Below the pieces are notes generated by a model. The model ran no database searches. It was not told where the DNA came from and saw nothing but the letters and a program-made list of their open reading frames with translations. This document shows positions 15,319 to 21,859 of a DNA stretch of 23,730 bases, in pieces. The stretch is from NCBI GenBank assembly GCA_034435435.1, contig DAOTXN010000174.1:1-23730 (forward strand), written 5' to 3'. Within the stretch, counting starts at the first letter, position 1, and each line of letters starts with the position of its first letter. The stretch comes from DAOTXN01 sp034435435. GTDB lineage: Bacteria; Chloroflexota; Anaerolineae; S140-20. The position numbers and the translations under genes are program-made.

Positions 15319-16023
15319 TCAGCGCCAGGAGCGTAGGCGGGAGCGGCGGGGAATCTCTCCCAGCACGTTGTAGCCCAGGGCCTCCAATTCAGTGCGTTCG
15401 CGGATGGTGGGGTCGAGATAGTGCAGCAAAAAGACCAGCGCCAACCCTGCCACCAGCCCCAGCGCTACCCGCACCGCCGGTCCGGTGAGCTGGGCGCGCA
15501 GGCTAGGCGGCACGGCCACCGGCGCAGGATGGTCCACGCGCCGGGCAGGCGACACAGGCGCATCGGAAAGTTGGGCCAGATACGCTCCGGCGTTCTGGGT
15601 GAGCTCGAGCGCGATGGCGTCAGCGATGGCCAGCAGCGTGTCCGGATCGCCCCAGGTGACGTAAACGACGAACAGGCTTTGTGCGTTGTCCGCCGCAATC
15701 GCGCCCTGCACTGCGCCAGTGGGGATGGCGAGGCCCTGCTCGGTCAGCCGCGCACTCACGGCCGAAGCAAACTGTTCGCGGCGCACCACATCAGACAGGC
15801 CGTTGGCGATGTACTCTGAAGCCAGCCAGGCGTAGTAGCCGTCGTAGGTATAGGCATCGGGCCGCTCCTCAACCGGCAGTCCGGCGGTAAAGCTCATGTA
15901 CGCCTGATACACGGTAGGCGGCTTGTGATAGGTTGTCGCGGTGTAGGCGACGACCACCAGCGCCGGCAACAACGCCAGCCACCAACGTCGGGCAAAGATG
16001 CGCCAGTATTCGCGTAATTCCAT
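15319..16023 (-). CDS. Wzz-like chain-length determinant, copy 2
   Basis: This 234-residue protein has the same plan as its neighbour: MELREYWRIFARRWW at the start, membrane segments at about 14-30 and 183-202, and a C-terminal stretch LEALGYNVLGEIPRRSR matching the Wzz-to-kinase junction. The outer region is quite different from copy 1, so the two probably form a mixed or alternative complex. The ATG lies 9 nt after the glycosyltransferase stop and lacks a clear Shine-Dalgarno; the upstream octamer repeats occupy that place. Confidence 0.85.
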   Translation of the reverse strand: MELREYWRIFARRWWLALLPALVVVAYTATTYHKPPTVYQAYMSFTAGLPVEERPDAYTYDGYYAWLASEYIANGLSDVVRREQFASAVSARLTEQGLAIPTGAVQGAIAADNAQSLFVVYVTWGDPDTLLAIADAIALELTQNAGAYLAQLSDAPVSPARRVDHPAPVAVPPSLRAQLTGPAVRVALGLVAGLALVFLLHYLDPTIRERTELEALGYNVLGEIPRRSRLRSWR

Positions 16024-16030
16024 TTTACTA

Positions 16031-16054
16031 ACCTACCCATCTACCCATTGACCC
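16031..16054. repeat. Three octamers at the glycosyltransferase 3' end
   Basis: On the minus strand GGGTCAAT, GGGTAGAT and GGGTAGGT are contiguous. They encode the last residues and stop of the GT4 gene and run up to the next gene's start region. Confidence 0.55.
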
Positions 16055-17118
16055 ACGTACCTCCCCAGTTTACTTTCAAACACGCTTTTGTCAAACTGCT
16101 CGGCGTGGCGGCGGATGTAGGTCGGATTGAAGGACATGTCGTCGAACTGTCGCACGGCGGCCGCCAGCGCCTGGGGCGTCGGCTCGGAAAAGTACAGACC
16201 TGTCTGGCCGGGGATCACGGTGTCCAGCGCGCCGCCCGCGCCAAAGGCGATCACCGGTCTTCCCGAGGCCATGGCCTGCACCGGCGCGATGGCGAAATCT
16301 TCGGCGGCGGGCAAGACGTAGGCCCGGCAGCGAGCGAACAGGTCGGGCAGGTCGGCGTCGGGCACGTAGCCCAGGAAGGTGATGGTGGAACCGGCGATGG
16401 CCTCCAGCCGCGTCCGGTCGCGCCCCGCGCCGCCGATCACCAGCGGCAGCTGCAGCTCGTTAAAAGCGCGGACGGCTAGATCAATGCGCCGGTACGGCGC
16501 GAGCCGCCCGACGAACAGGAAATAGTCGTCGTGGCGCGCAGCCGGAGTAAAACGGCAGATGTCTACCGGTGGGTAGATGACGGCCGAGTCGCGGCCATAA
16601 TAGCGCCGGATGCGAGTCTGGACTTCGGAGCTGATGGCGATAAAGTGATCCACGCGCTGCGCAGCGGCATAGTCCCAGCGTCGCAACCAGCGCACCAAAG
16701 GTTTGATGATCGGGCGCAGCATCGCCGGCAGAGCCTCGCGTGCGGCGTAATCTTCAAACGTCCAGACGTAACGGGTGGGCGTCAGGCAGTAACACACGTG
16801 GGTGGTGTGCGGTCCCGTGCGTACCCCGTGGCAAAAGCCGCTCTTGTTACTCAGCACAATGTCATACTCGCTCAAATCCAGCCGACTAAAGGCCAGTGGA
16901 TAAAGCGGCAGATAGGGCTGGTGGCGGCGATAGACGCCCGGCAGTCGGTCCATCCAGGTGGTACGGATGTCCCAATCGCGGTAGGCAGCGGGCATGCCTG
17001 CGCGCCAGTACATGCTGGTGTAAATGGGCGCGCTGGGGTACATGCCGACCAGCGTTTCCAGCACGTCTTCGGCGCCGCCGATTTGATTGAGCCAGTCGTG
17101 GACCAGGGCTAATTTCAT
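16033..17118 (-). CDS. GT4-family glycosyltransferase (WbaZ/mannosyltransferase-like)
   Basis: This 361-residue GT-B enzyme should transfer a sugar from a nucleotide donor during surface-polysaccharide assembly on the cytoplasmic membrane face. Visible features are an N-terminal VHDWLNQIGGAEDVL (6-20), an acceptor-domain CYCLTPTRYVW, and a donor domain with FVGRLAPYRRIDLA (R205, R210) and LPAAEDFAIAPVQAMASGRP. The GT4 E-x7-E motif is E273...Q281, with Gln in place of the second Glu. The Lys usual after the P-Y of the donor loop is Arg. WbaZ-type relatives are the nearest match by pattern; the sugar is not predictable. The gene follows the broken toxin by 13 nt and leads the wzz-capB-rfbA-rfbB run. 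Its C-terminus and stop lie in short octamer repeats. Confidence 0.88.
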   Translation of the reverse strand: MKLALVHDWLNQIGGAEDVLETLVGMYPSAPIYTSMYWRAGMPAAYRDWDIRTTWMDRLPGVYRRHQPYLPLYPLAFSRLDLSEYDIVLSNKSGFCHGVRTGPHTTHVCYCLTPTRYVWTFEDYAAREALPAMLRPIIKPLVRWLRRWDYAAAQRVDHFIAISSEVQTRIRRYYGRDSAVIYPPVDICRFTPAARHDDYFLFVGRLAPYRRIDLAVRAFNELQLPLVIGGAGRDRTRLEAIAGSTITFLGYVPDADLPDLFARCRAYVLPAAEDFAIAPVQAMASGRPVIAFGAGGALDTVIPGQTGLYFSEPTPQALAAAVRQFDDMSFNPTYIRRHAEQFDKSVFESKLGRYVGQWVDG

Positions 17119-17131
17119 AACCTGGGGCGGA

Positions 17132-17504
17132 TCAGAGATGGTAAATCTCTTTGCGATGGCCGATACGATGAATGGTTATCACTTGCGTTGTTTTGTCAAA
17201 GGAGTAGATGATCCGGTAACTGCCTGCGCGGAGTTTGTACAAGCCGTGCAGATGTTCGGTCAATGGGAGGGGATCCAATTCCTAAAAATGCTCAACCAGC
17301 CACTTTATTTTGTCTAGCAGCCTGTCGGAGAACCCTGTAATATAGGGCCTTGTGCCCGTTTTTTGCTCGTTTTGCGCCCATTTTGGACGCCCACAAGGGG
17401 CTAAATTACATCTCTCCGACAGGCTGCTAGAACCCGTTAGCAGTCTGTTTGTCTAATCGCCGCAAATCGTCGCGAGCGCCGGGACGCAGTTCGACGCTGA
17501 ACAC
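17132..17504 (-). pseudogene. RelE/ParE-type toxin, interrupted and degraded
   Basis: The gene starts at GTG 17502-17504, 2 nt after the antitoxin stop. The first 24 codons (VFSVELRPGARDDL...) match a RelE N-terminus, then the 117-bp element interrupts. Beyond it the frame resumes with KIKWLVEHF, a TAG stop, then ELDPLPLTEHLHGLYKL and RAGSYRIIYSFDKTT to HRIGHRKEIYHL, the classical RelE core and C-terminus. Removing the element with one CTAG gives VLDKIKWL in the downstream frame, but the N-terminal part is one base short (AACGGG where AACCGGG would fit). There are thus three lesions: a frameshift, an insertion and a nonsense codon. The product cannot be a functional mRNA interferase unless there is unusual recoding. 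The antitoxin next to it is intact. Confidence 0.9.
17314..17430 (+). mobile_element. 117-bp MITE-like inverted-repeat element, copy B
   Basis: The ends are a perfect 18-bp inverted repeat, CTAGCAGCCTGTCGGAGA. The arms continue as imperfect complements for a further 20-25 bases (TGTAATATAG opposite TGTAATTTAG), and each arm contains its own hairpin (GGGC-CTTGT-GCCC and GCCC-ACAAG-GGGC). The whole element can fold into a branched hairpin. It is inverted relative to copy A and interrupts the toxin gene. Its first CTAG creates an in-frame TTC TAG at the junction. No reading frame of note lies inside. Confidence 0.88.
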
Positions 17505-17506
17505 TG

Positions 17507-17740
17507 TTACCAGTCCAGCCCTAGCTCTGCTGCCACTTGCTCAACGGGAATTCCGCGCTCACCAGCCTGGGTTCGCTCCAAAGAAGTCAAAAGCTGTTCT
17601 TCTATTTCCGGTCGCAGCGCCAAGCCCTTGTCGGGATCGTCCAGCAAGTCAAGCAACGCTTGTTGGACAGCGTTGCGAATGAGGTGTTGCAGGTCAGCCG
17701 CCGTCATCTCTGTTATTGCGGTATCGGCTTTTATATTCAT
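17507..17740 (-). CDS. Antitoxin of the RelE-type pair
   Basis: This 77-residue acidic protein has an N-terminal helix region (LQHLIRNAVQQALLDLL) and the C-terminal pattern GERGIPVEQVAAELGL. The pattern is like small antitoxins commonly paired with RelE/ParE toxins in Cyanobacteria and Chloroflexota; I cannot assign a named family. The ATG has a near-perfect GGAGGAACGAG Shine-Dalgarno region, and a good promoter lies 27 nt upstream. It overlaps the 3' end of the rnhB reading frame by 47 nt. It would normally bind and neutralise the toxin and repress its own promoter. With the toxin broken it is an orphan and may remain for regulation or simply not yet be lost. Confidence 0.8.
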   Translation of the reverse strand: MNIKADTAITEMTAADLQHLIRNAVQQALLDLLDDPDKGLALRPEIEEQLLTSLERTQAGERGIPVEQVAAELGLDW

Positions 17741-18479
17741 CTCGTTCCTCCGTCCGAGTCATACTGCATTTTATCTCAGACCTACCGTTTCTGTCAATTG
17801 CCGACAAGACATCTTGGTTAGCCTGATTTTGCCTCTTTCCCTCTAACACTCGCAGTGGCGTCCAACTCATCCGGTGCACCCGGCTCGGCCCCAGCCGCGC
17901 CAGCGCCGCCCGATGCGCTGCCGTGCCGTAACCCTTGTGCCGGACAAAACCGTAACCCGGAAATTGCCGGTCCAACTCGACTATGCAGCGGTCGCGGCTG
18001 ACTTTGGCGACGATGCTGGCCGCCGCGACAGACAGGCAATGCTGATCGGCTTTAGGCCGCGCGCACTGAGGCAAACCGCTTTCGGGCAGGGTGACGTAAT
18101 CGAGCAACAGCGCATCCGGCGCGAGCGAGAGCGCGTCGAGGGCGCGGGTCATCGCCAGGCGGGTGGCCGGCGCGATGCCCAGCGCGTCAATCTCGGCGGC
18201 GGCGGCTGCCCCGACGCCCACGGCCAGCGCGACGGCGTGAATGACCGGCAGGAGCGCCTCGCGTCGGAGGGGAGTGAGCTGCTTTGAATCGGCCACGCCG
18301 TTCAGCGCGGTGAGCAAATCAGAACGCTCCAGCGGCAAAATGACGGCGGCGGCGTACACCGGTCCGGCCCAGGCTCCGCGTCCGGCCTCGTCCAGCCCGG
18401 CGATCAGGTGACAGCCCCGGCTCTGCAAGGCGCGCTCTTGCTCCAGCCCTGGCGCATTCCTGGTCATTCGTCGCGTCAT
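17694..18479 (-). CDS. rnhB: Ribonuclease HII
   Basis: RNase HII cuts the RNA of RNA-DNA hybrids and removes single ribonucleotides from DNA. The catalytic acids are visible, numbered from the chosen start: D30-E31 in GLDEAGRG, D127 in LLLDYVTLP and D163 in VAKVSRDR, with DSKQL and YGFVRHKGYGT also present. I chose ATG 18477-18479, whose ATGA overlaps the GT2 stop; a GTG at 18512 in the same frame would add 11 residues. The conserved fold ends near HRMSWTPLR (about residue 210 of 261). The last 50 residues are hydrophilic and unlike the family, and run through the antitoxin promoter and into its gene. The native C-terminus may have been replaced when the toxin-antitoxin locus arrived. Confidence 0.9.
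   Translation of the reverse strand: MTRRMTRNAPGLEQERALQSRGCHLIAGLDEAGRGAWAGPVYAAAVILPLERSDLLTALNGVADSKQLTPLRREALLPVIHAVALAVGVGAAAAAEIDALGIAPATRLAMTRALDALSLAPDALLLDYVTLPESGLPQCARPKADQHCLSVAAASIVAKVSRDRCIVELDRQFPGYGFVRHKGYGTAAHRAALARLGPSRVHRMSWTPLRVLEGKRQNQANQDVLSAIDRNGRSEIKCSMTRTEERDEYKSRYRNNRDDGG
17768..17797 (-). promoter_or_regulatory. Promoter of the toxin-antitoxin locus
   Basis: The minus strand reads TTGACA, 18 nt, TAAAAT. It lies inside the long C-terminal extension of the rnhB frame. It may also drive the downstream polysaccharide genes, since no terminator is evident up to the GT4 gene apart from the inserted element's hairpin. Confidence 0.7.
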
Positions 18480-19456
18480 GGGGATTCGTCCGTTTCGTGG
18501 GCCGGCGGCCACAGAATGTCCAGCAGGTCGGCGTCAGACACCTGGCGCGTGCACTGGACGGCCCGCCGGGCCAGCCACATGCGCGGGATGCCTGCGAGTC
18601 CTGCCAACTGCCCGCGCAGGCGCGCCCGCGCGGCCGCGCCGCGCCAGGCTCGCAGGGCATCGCGCGTGATGCGCCATTGAGCGCGTAAAACGTCGCGCCA
18701 ATGGCAGCGCAACAACGACCACGGGTAGTCTTTGACGATGAGATAGATAAAGTTGCGCCCGTCGTAGTAGCTGTTGATCACGCCGGCCCCTGTCGCGCTG
18801 ACCTTGTGATACACCACCGCCGCGGGCGCATAGACGCACGCCCAGCCTGCCAGTTGCGCCCGCCAGCCCAGGTCTACGTCTTCGCACGAAAAGAAAAAGG
18901 CCTCGTCGAGCAGCCCGATCTGATCCAACATTTCCCGGCGGTAGGCGGCGCTGCCCCCGCAGGCGCTAAACACCGGCTCCTCGCGCTCAAACTGGCCCTC
19001 ATCCCGCTGCCAGACGCCCCGGTTGCCGGGTGTGCCGTCGAGCCGGTAAAAGTCGCCCGCCGTGTGCAAGTGGTCGCGCCGGTCGAACAGCAGCATCTTG
19101 CTGGCGACCGACCCGGCTTCTGGATGGCATTCAAAGGCAGCGACGATGGCCTCCAGCCAGCCAGGGTCTACCTGGGTATCGTTGTTGAGTAACACCACGA
19201 TCTCGCCCCGCGCCGCCCGCAGCCCGACGTTGCAGCCGGGCGCAAAACCGCGATTCTCGCCCAACGGGATGACGCGCGCCTCCGGGTAATCGCGGGCCAG
19301 CAGCGCCAGCGATCCGTCGGTGGAGCCGTTATCCACGACGATGACTTCAAAGGGCCGGTAACGCTGCCGTTGCAAGCTACCCAGGCAGTCGGGCAAGTGA
19401 TGCGCGCCGTTCCAATTGGGGATGATGACCGAAACCAACGGCGTCCAATGGCTCAT
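18476..19456 (-). CDS. GT2-family glycosyltransferase (rhamnosyltransferase-like)
   Basis: This 326-residue GT-A enzyme should add a sugar from a nucleotide donor to a growing surface glycan at the membrane. Motifs are VSVIIPNWNGAHHLPDCL, VDNGSTDGSL, the LLNNDTQVDPGW metal-binding region and the FFSCEDVDLGWR catalytic segment, as in WbbL-like rhamnosyltransferases. Its place directly after rfbD suggests dTDP-rhamnose as donor, which is inference. The start is ATG 19454-19456, overlapping the rfbD stop as ATGA; a longer frame reaches 19507 but the added 17 residues are unlike the family. A further ATGA links it to rnhB, so the three genes are translationally coupled. Confidence 0.88.
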   Translation of the reverse strand: MSHWTPLVSVIIPNWNGAHHLPDCLGSLQRQRYRPFEVIVVDNGSTDGSLALLARDYPEARVIPLGENRGFAPGCNVGLRAARGEIVVLLNNDTQVDPGWLEAIVAAFECHPEAGSVASKMLLFDRRDHLHTAGDFYRLDGTPGNRGVWQRDEGQFEREEPVFSACGGSAAYRREMLDQIGLLDEAFFFSCEDVDLGWRAQLAGWACVYAPAAVVYHKVSATGAGVINSYYDGRNFIYLIVKDYPWSLLRCHWRDVLRAQWRITRDALRAWRGAAARARLRGQLAGLAGIPRMWLARRAVQCTRQVSDADLLDILWPPAHETDESP

Positions 19457-20301
19457 CGACTGGCGTACCCTGTGATAGTCAGAAATTCGGCCAGCGCGGC
19501 CTCCCACGGGCGCAGGCGGATGCCGATGGCCGCCCCGGCCACGTTGGCTAGAGGCGCGTAGGGGGGAGGGGTCGAGTCGCGCCGAAATTCAGCCAGCGTG
19601 GTCGGGACCACGGGGATGCCTGCGCGGCCGGTCAGGCGCAGGATTTCGCGGGCGAACTCGAAGCGCGAGCAGACCCCTTCGTTCACAAAATGGTAAACGC
19701 CGTACTGAGCGGTGTGAATGAGCTGGGCGATGGCCTGGGCCAGGTCCGCGACGTAGGTGGGCGAGCCGACTTCGTCGGTGACGACACGCAGGCTGCCGCG
19801 CTCGTCGGCCAGTTGAACGATGCGATGGGGAAAGTTGCGCCCGCCGAGAGCGTAAAGCCAGGCCGTGCGCACGATAAAAAAGCGGTTCAGCAGGTGGCGG
19901 GTGTACCACTCGCCGGCCAGCTTGGAACGGGCGTAGGGGTTGATGGGATGGGGCGCATCGAACTCGGTGTAGGGGCGGGAAGCGGTCCCGTCGAACACTT
20001 CGTTGGTGCTGACGTATAGCATGGCCGCGCCGGCAGACTGACAGGCCAGCGCCACGTTTTGCGTGCCCAGCCCGTTGACGCGATAGGCTGCGTCAGGGTC
20101 GCGGGCGCAGCCATCCACGTCGGTCATCGCCGCGCAATGGATGACGATGTCCGCTTTGGCGGTGGTCATAGCGGCTTCGATTTGGGACCGCTCGGTGATG
20201 TCGCATTCGGGCAAATCCACGCCGGTCAACTCGTGGCCGCTCAAAAAAGCCTCAAGGGTGCGCCCAAGTTGTCCCTTTACGCCGGTGATAAACACGCGCA
20301 T
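19453..20301 (-). CDS. rfbD: dTDP-4-dehydrorhamnose reductase
   Basis: RfbD (RmlD) reduces dTDP-4-keto-L-rhamnose to dTDP-L-rhamnose with NAD(P)H, the last step of the pathway, in the cytoplasm. The 282-residue protein shows the nucleotide-binding ITGVKGQLGR (5-14), HCAAMTDVDGCA, YVSTNEVFDG (T99) and Y123-x3-K127 in NPYARSKLAGEW. I start it at ATG 20299-20301, with GGAGA 8 nt upstream; the open frame extends further to 20439 but that part covers the promoter and repeat-rich leader. It is the first gene of the rfbD-GT2-rnhB transcript, divergent from trmD. The epimerase rfbC that normally precedes this step is not in the window. Confidence 0.93.
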   Translation of the reverse strand: MRVFITGVKGQLGRTLEAFLSGHELTGVDLPECDITERSQIEAAMTTAKADIVIHCAAMTDVDGCARDPDAAYRVNGLGTQNVALACQSAGAAMLYVSTNEVFDGTASRPYTEFDAPHPINPYARSKLAGEWYTRHLLNRFFIVRTAWLYALGGRNFPHRIVQLADERGSLRVVTDEVGSPTYVADLAQAIAQLIHTAQYGVYHFVNEGVCSRFEFAREILRLTGRAGIPVVPTTLAEFRRDSTPPPYAPLANVAGAAIGIRLRPWEAALAEFLTITGYASR

Positions 20302-20329
20302 AGCGCTGTCTCCGTCAATGATACCTGAC

Positions 20330-20369
20330 ATCCAATATCCAGCAGCCAATACCCCATACCGATACCGAT
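20330..20369. repeat. Degenerate heptamer/hexamer repeats in the rfbD leader
   Basis: The plus strand reads ATCCAAT, ATCCAGC, AGCCAAT, ACCCCAT and then ACCGAT twice. The tract fills the untranslated leader between the -10 and the Shine-Dalgarno of rfbD and resembles the CCAAT-containing unit at 10128-10155. Confidence 0.5.
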
Positions 20370-20376
20370 TATACCA
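20368..20376 (-). promoter_or_regulatory. Extended -10 promoter of rfbD
   Basis: The minus strand reads TGGTATAAT, a perfect TATAAT with the TGn extension. No good -35 is found 16-18 nt upstream, as is common for extended -10 promoters. The rfbD start is about 67 nt downstream. Confidence 0.6.
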
Positions 20377-20398
20377 GCAGTCGCCAGAAAAGAAAGCC

Positions 20399-20427
20399 TT
20401 GCTATTGCTGCCTGGCTGTGTTAAAAT
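20399..20427 (+). promoter_or_regulatory. Promoter of trmD
   Basis: TTGCTA, 17 nt, TAAAAT, ending 29 nt before the trmD ATG and divergent from the rfbD promoter. Confidence 0.55.
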
Positions 20428-20456
20428 TTGATCGGACACACCGCGAGGTTCAGGTG

Positions 20457-21221
20457 ATGCATTTCGACGTCTTTACCCTTTTCCCGGACATCTTGAGCAG
20501 TCCGCTCCAGGAGAGTATCCTCAAGCGCGCTCAGGAGATGGGCCGACTATCGGTGGCGCTGCACAACATCCGTGACTATGCCGCCGACAAGCACCACATC
20601 ACCGACGACTATCCCTACGGCGGGGGCGGCGGGATGGTGATGAAGCCAGAGCCTATCTTTGCCGCCGTGGAGAGTGTGTTGGGTGAGGCGCTCGTGAATA
20701 CTCCGGTCATCCTGCTCACCCCGCAAGGCCGCGTATTCAACCAGCGTGTGGCCCGCGAGCTGAGCGCCCACGAGCGTGTGGCTTTGATCTGCGGGCGCTA
20801 TGAAGGTGTAGACGAGCGCGTGCGTCGGTTCCTGGTCACGGACGAAATATCCATCGGAGATTTTGTATTGACCGGCGGCGAGTTGCCGGCTCTGGTGATG
20901 ATTGATGCCGTGGCGCGCCTGCTGCCAGGCGTGTTGGGCGACGCCGGAGCGACTCTGGATGATTCCCACGCCAGCGGGCTATTGGAATATCCACACTATA
21001 CGCGGCCGGTCGATTTTCGCGGCCATGCGGTGCCTGAAGTATTGTTGTCGGGGCATCACGCGCAGGTTGCGCTCTGGCGCCGCCGCGAGTCGCTACGCCG
21101 CACGTGGGAGCGCCGACCAGATTTATTGGAACGAGCGGCCCTGTCGACTCAAGATCGCCAATTCCTGGGTGAATTGAGGGCGGCCGGGGTTGCGTTTGAA
21201 ACAGACAAAATGAACCTTTAA
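20457..21221 (+). CDS. trmD: tRNA (guanine37-N1)-methyltransferase
   Basis: TrmD puts the N1-methyl group on G37 of tRNAs reading CNN codons, using S-adenosylmethionine, and so prevents +1 frameshifting. This 254-residue protein is the usual length. It shows FDVFTLFPDIL at the start, DDYPYGGGGGMVMKPEP (50-66), the trefoil-knot segments LLTPQGRVFNQ and LICGRYEGVDERV, and the signature SIGDFVLTGGELPA. I chose ATG 20457 with GAGGT about 8 nt upstream; a GTG at 20418 would add 13 residues not seen in the family and overlap the -10. The usual ribosomal neighbours (rpsP, rimM, rplS) are absent; an ECF sigma gene follows instead. Confidence 0.96.
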   Translation: MHFDVFTLFPDILSSPLQESILKRAQEMGRLSVALHNIRDYAADKHHITDDYPYGGGGGMVMKPEPIFAAVESVLGEALVNTPVILLTPQGRVFNQRVARELSAHERVALICGRYEGVDERVRRFLVTDEISIGDFVLTGGELPALVMIDAVARLLPGVLGDAGATLDDSHASGLLEYPHYTRPVDFRGHAVPEVLLSGHHAQVALWRRRESLRRTWERRPDLLERAALSTQDRQFLGELRAAGVAFETDKMNL

Positions 21222-21234
21222 CCTGGCTGGTCGG

Positions 21235-21240
21235 TATAAT
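21235..21240 (+). promoter_or_regulatory. Possible -10 element before the sigma gene
   Basis: A perfect TATAAT lies 25 nt before the sigma factor ATG, in the 44-nt gap after trmD. No convincing -35 is seen; TGAACC at 21211-21216 faintly resembles an ECF-type -35. Read-through from trmD is the alternative. Confidence 0.35.
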
Positions 21241-21265
21241 AAATGACCGGCACAAGGGGAATGAA

Positions 21266-21859
21266 ATGACAGACAATCCAGATACATCGGATGGCCTACT
21301 CGTGGGTCGTGTGCGCCAAGGGGACCTGGAGGCGTTGGGGCAGTTGTACGAGCAATATCGCAACCAGGTCTTTCGAACGGCGCTGGCGATCACTCGCAAT
21401 CGAGAGACGGCAGAAGACATACTACAGGAGGTGTTTTTAAAATTGTACCGCTATGCCGAACGGATCGATACGACGCTGTCTCTGGGTCCCTGGCTCTACC
21501 GAGTGACCGTCAATCTGTGCTATACCTATCTCTCTCGTCAGAAACGCTGGTTGACGGCGTTGGAGGATGTAATCGAAGGTATCGTTGCACCGCCCTCTCG
21601 CGCTTGCCCGGAGCGCAAGGCCGAACAAGGCGAGTTACATGCGGTCGTTCAACAAGCCATTGATTTGTTGAGTCCGAATCAAAAGATTGTGATTGTCTTG
21701 CATTATCTGGCCGATTTGAGCTTGAAAGAGATTGCGCACATTCTAGAAATCCCCGAAGGGACTATCAAATCGCGCTTGTATTACGGACGGGAGAACCTGA
21801 AACGAAGGCTTGAGAGCAGTCGCGTTTTGTTCCCAGAGGTGAGTTATGAGTTTACATAG
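21266..21859 (+). CDS. ECF-type (RpoE-like) RNA polymerase sigma factor
   Basis: This 197-residue sigma factor has region 2 at about 26-93 (ETAEDILQEVFLKLYRYAER and GPWLYRVTVNLCYTYLSRQKR), which binds core polymerase and the -10, and region 4 at about 125-180 (LSPNQKIVIVLHYL and LSLKEIAHILEIPEGTIKSR), whose helix-turn-helix reads the -35. It lacks region 1 and region 3, as in ECF sigmas. AAGGGG precedes the ATG. The linker contains ACPERKAEQG, which looks like a repeat-derived insert. The gene overlaps the next one by 14 nt, the usual arrangement with a regulator of the sigma factor. The target genes are unknown. Confidence 0.92.
   Translation: MTDNPDTSDGLLVGRVRQGDLEALGQLYEQYRNQVFRTALAITRNRETAEDILQEVFLKLYRYAERIDTTLSLGPWLYRVTVNLCYTYLSRQKRWLTALEDVIEGIVAPPSRACPERKAEQGELHAVVQQAIDLLSPNQKIVIVLHYLADLSLKEIAHILEIPEGTIKSRLYYGRENLKRRLESSRVLFPEVSYEFT

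Noticed and set aside
2993..17430. A composite transposon bounded by the two 117-bp elements
   Set aside because: There is no transposase. Copy A lies inside an operon whose spacing is restored by removing it, and copy B inside a toxin gene, so they are better read as two separate insertions.
18477..18512. GTG start 33 nt upstream for rnhB
   Set aside because: The ATG overlapping the GT2 stop as ATGA matches the coupling seen at the previous junction, and the extra residues are unlike the family.
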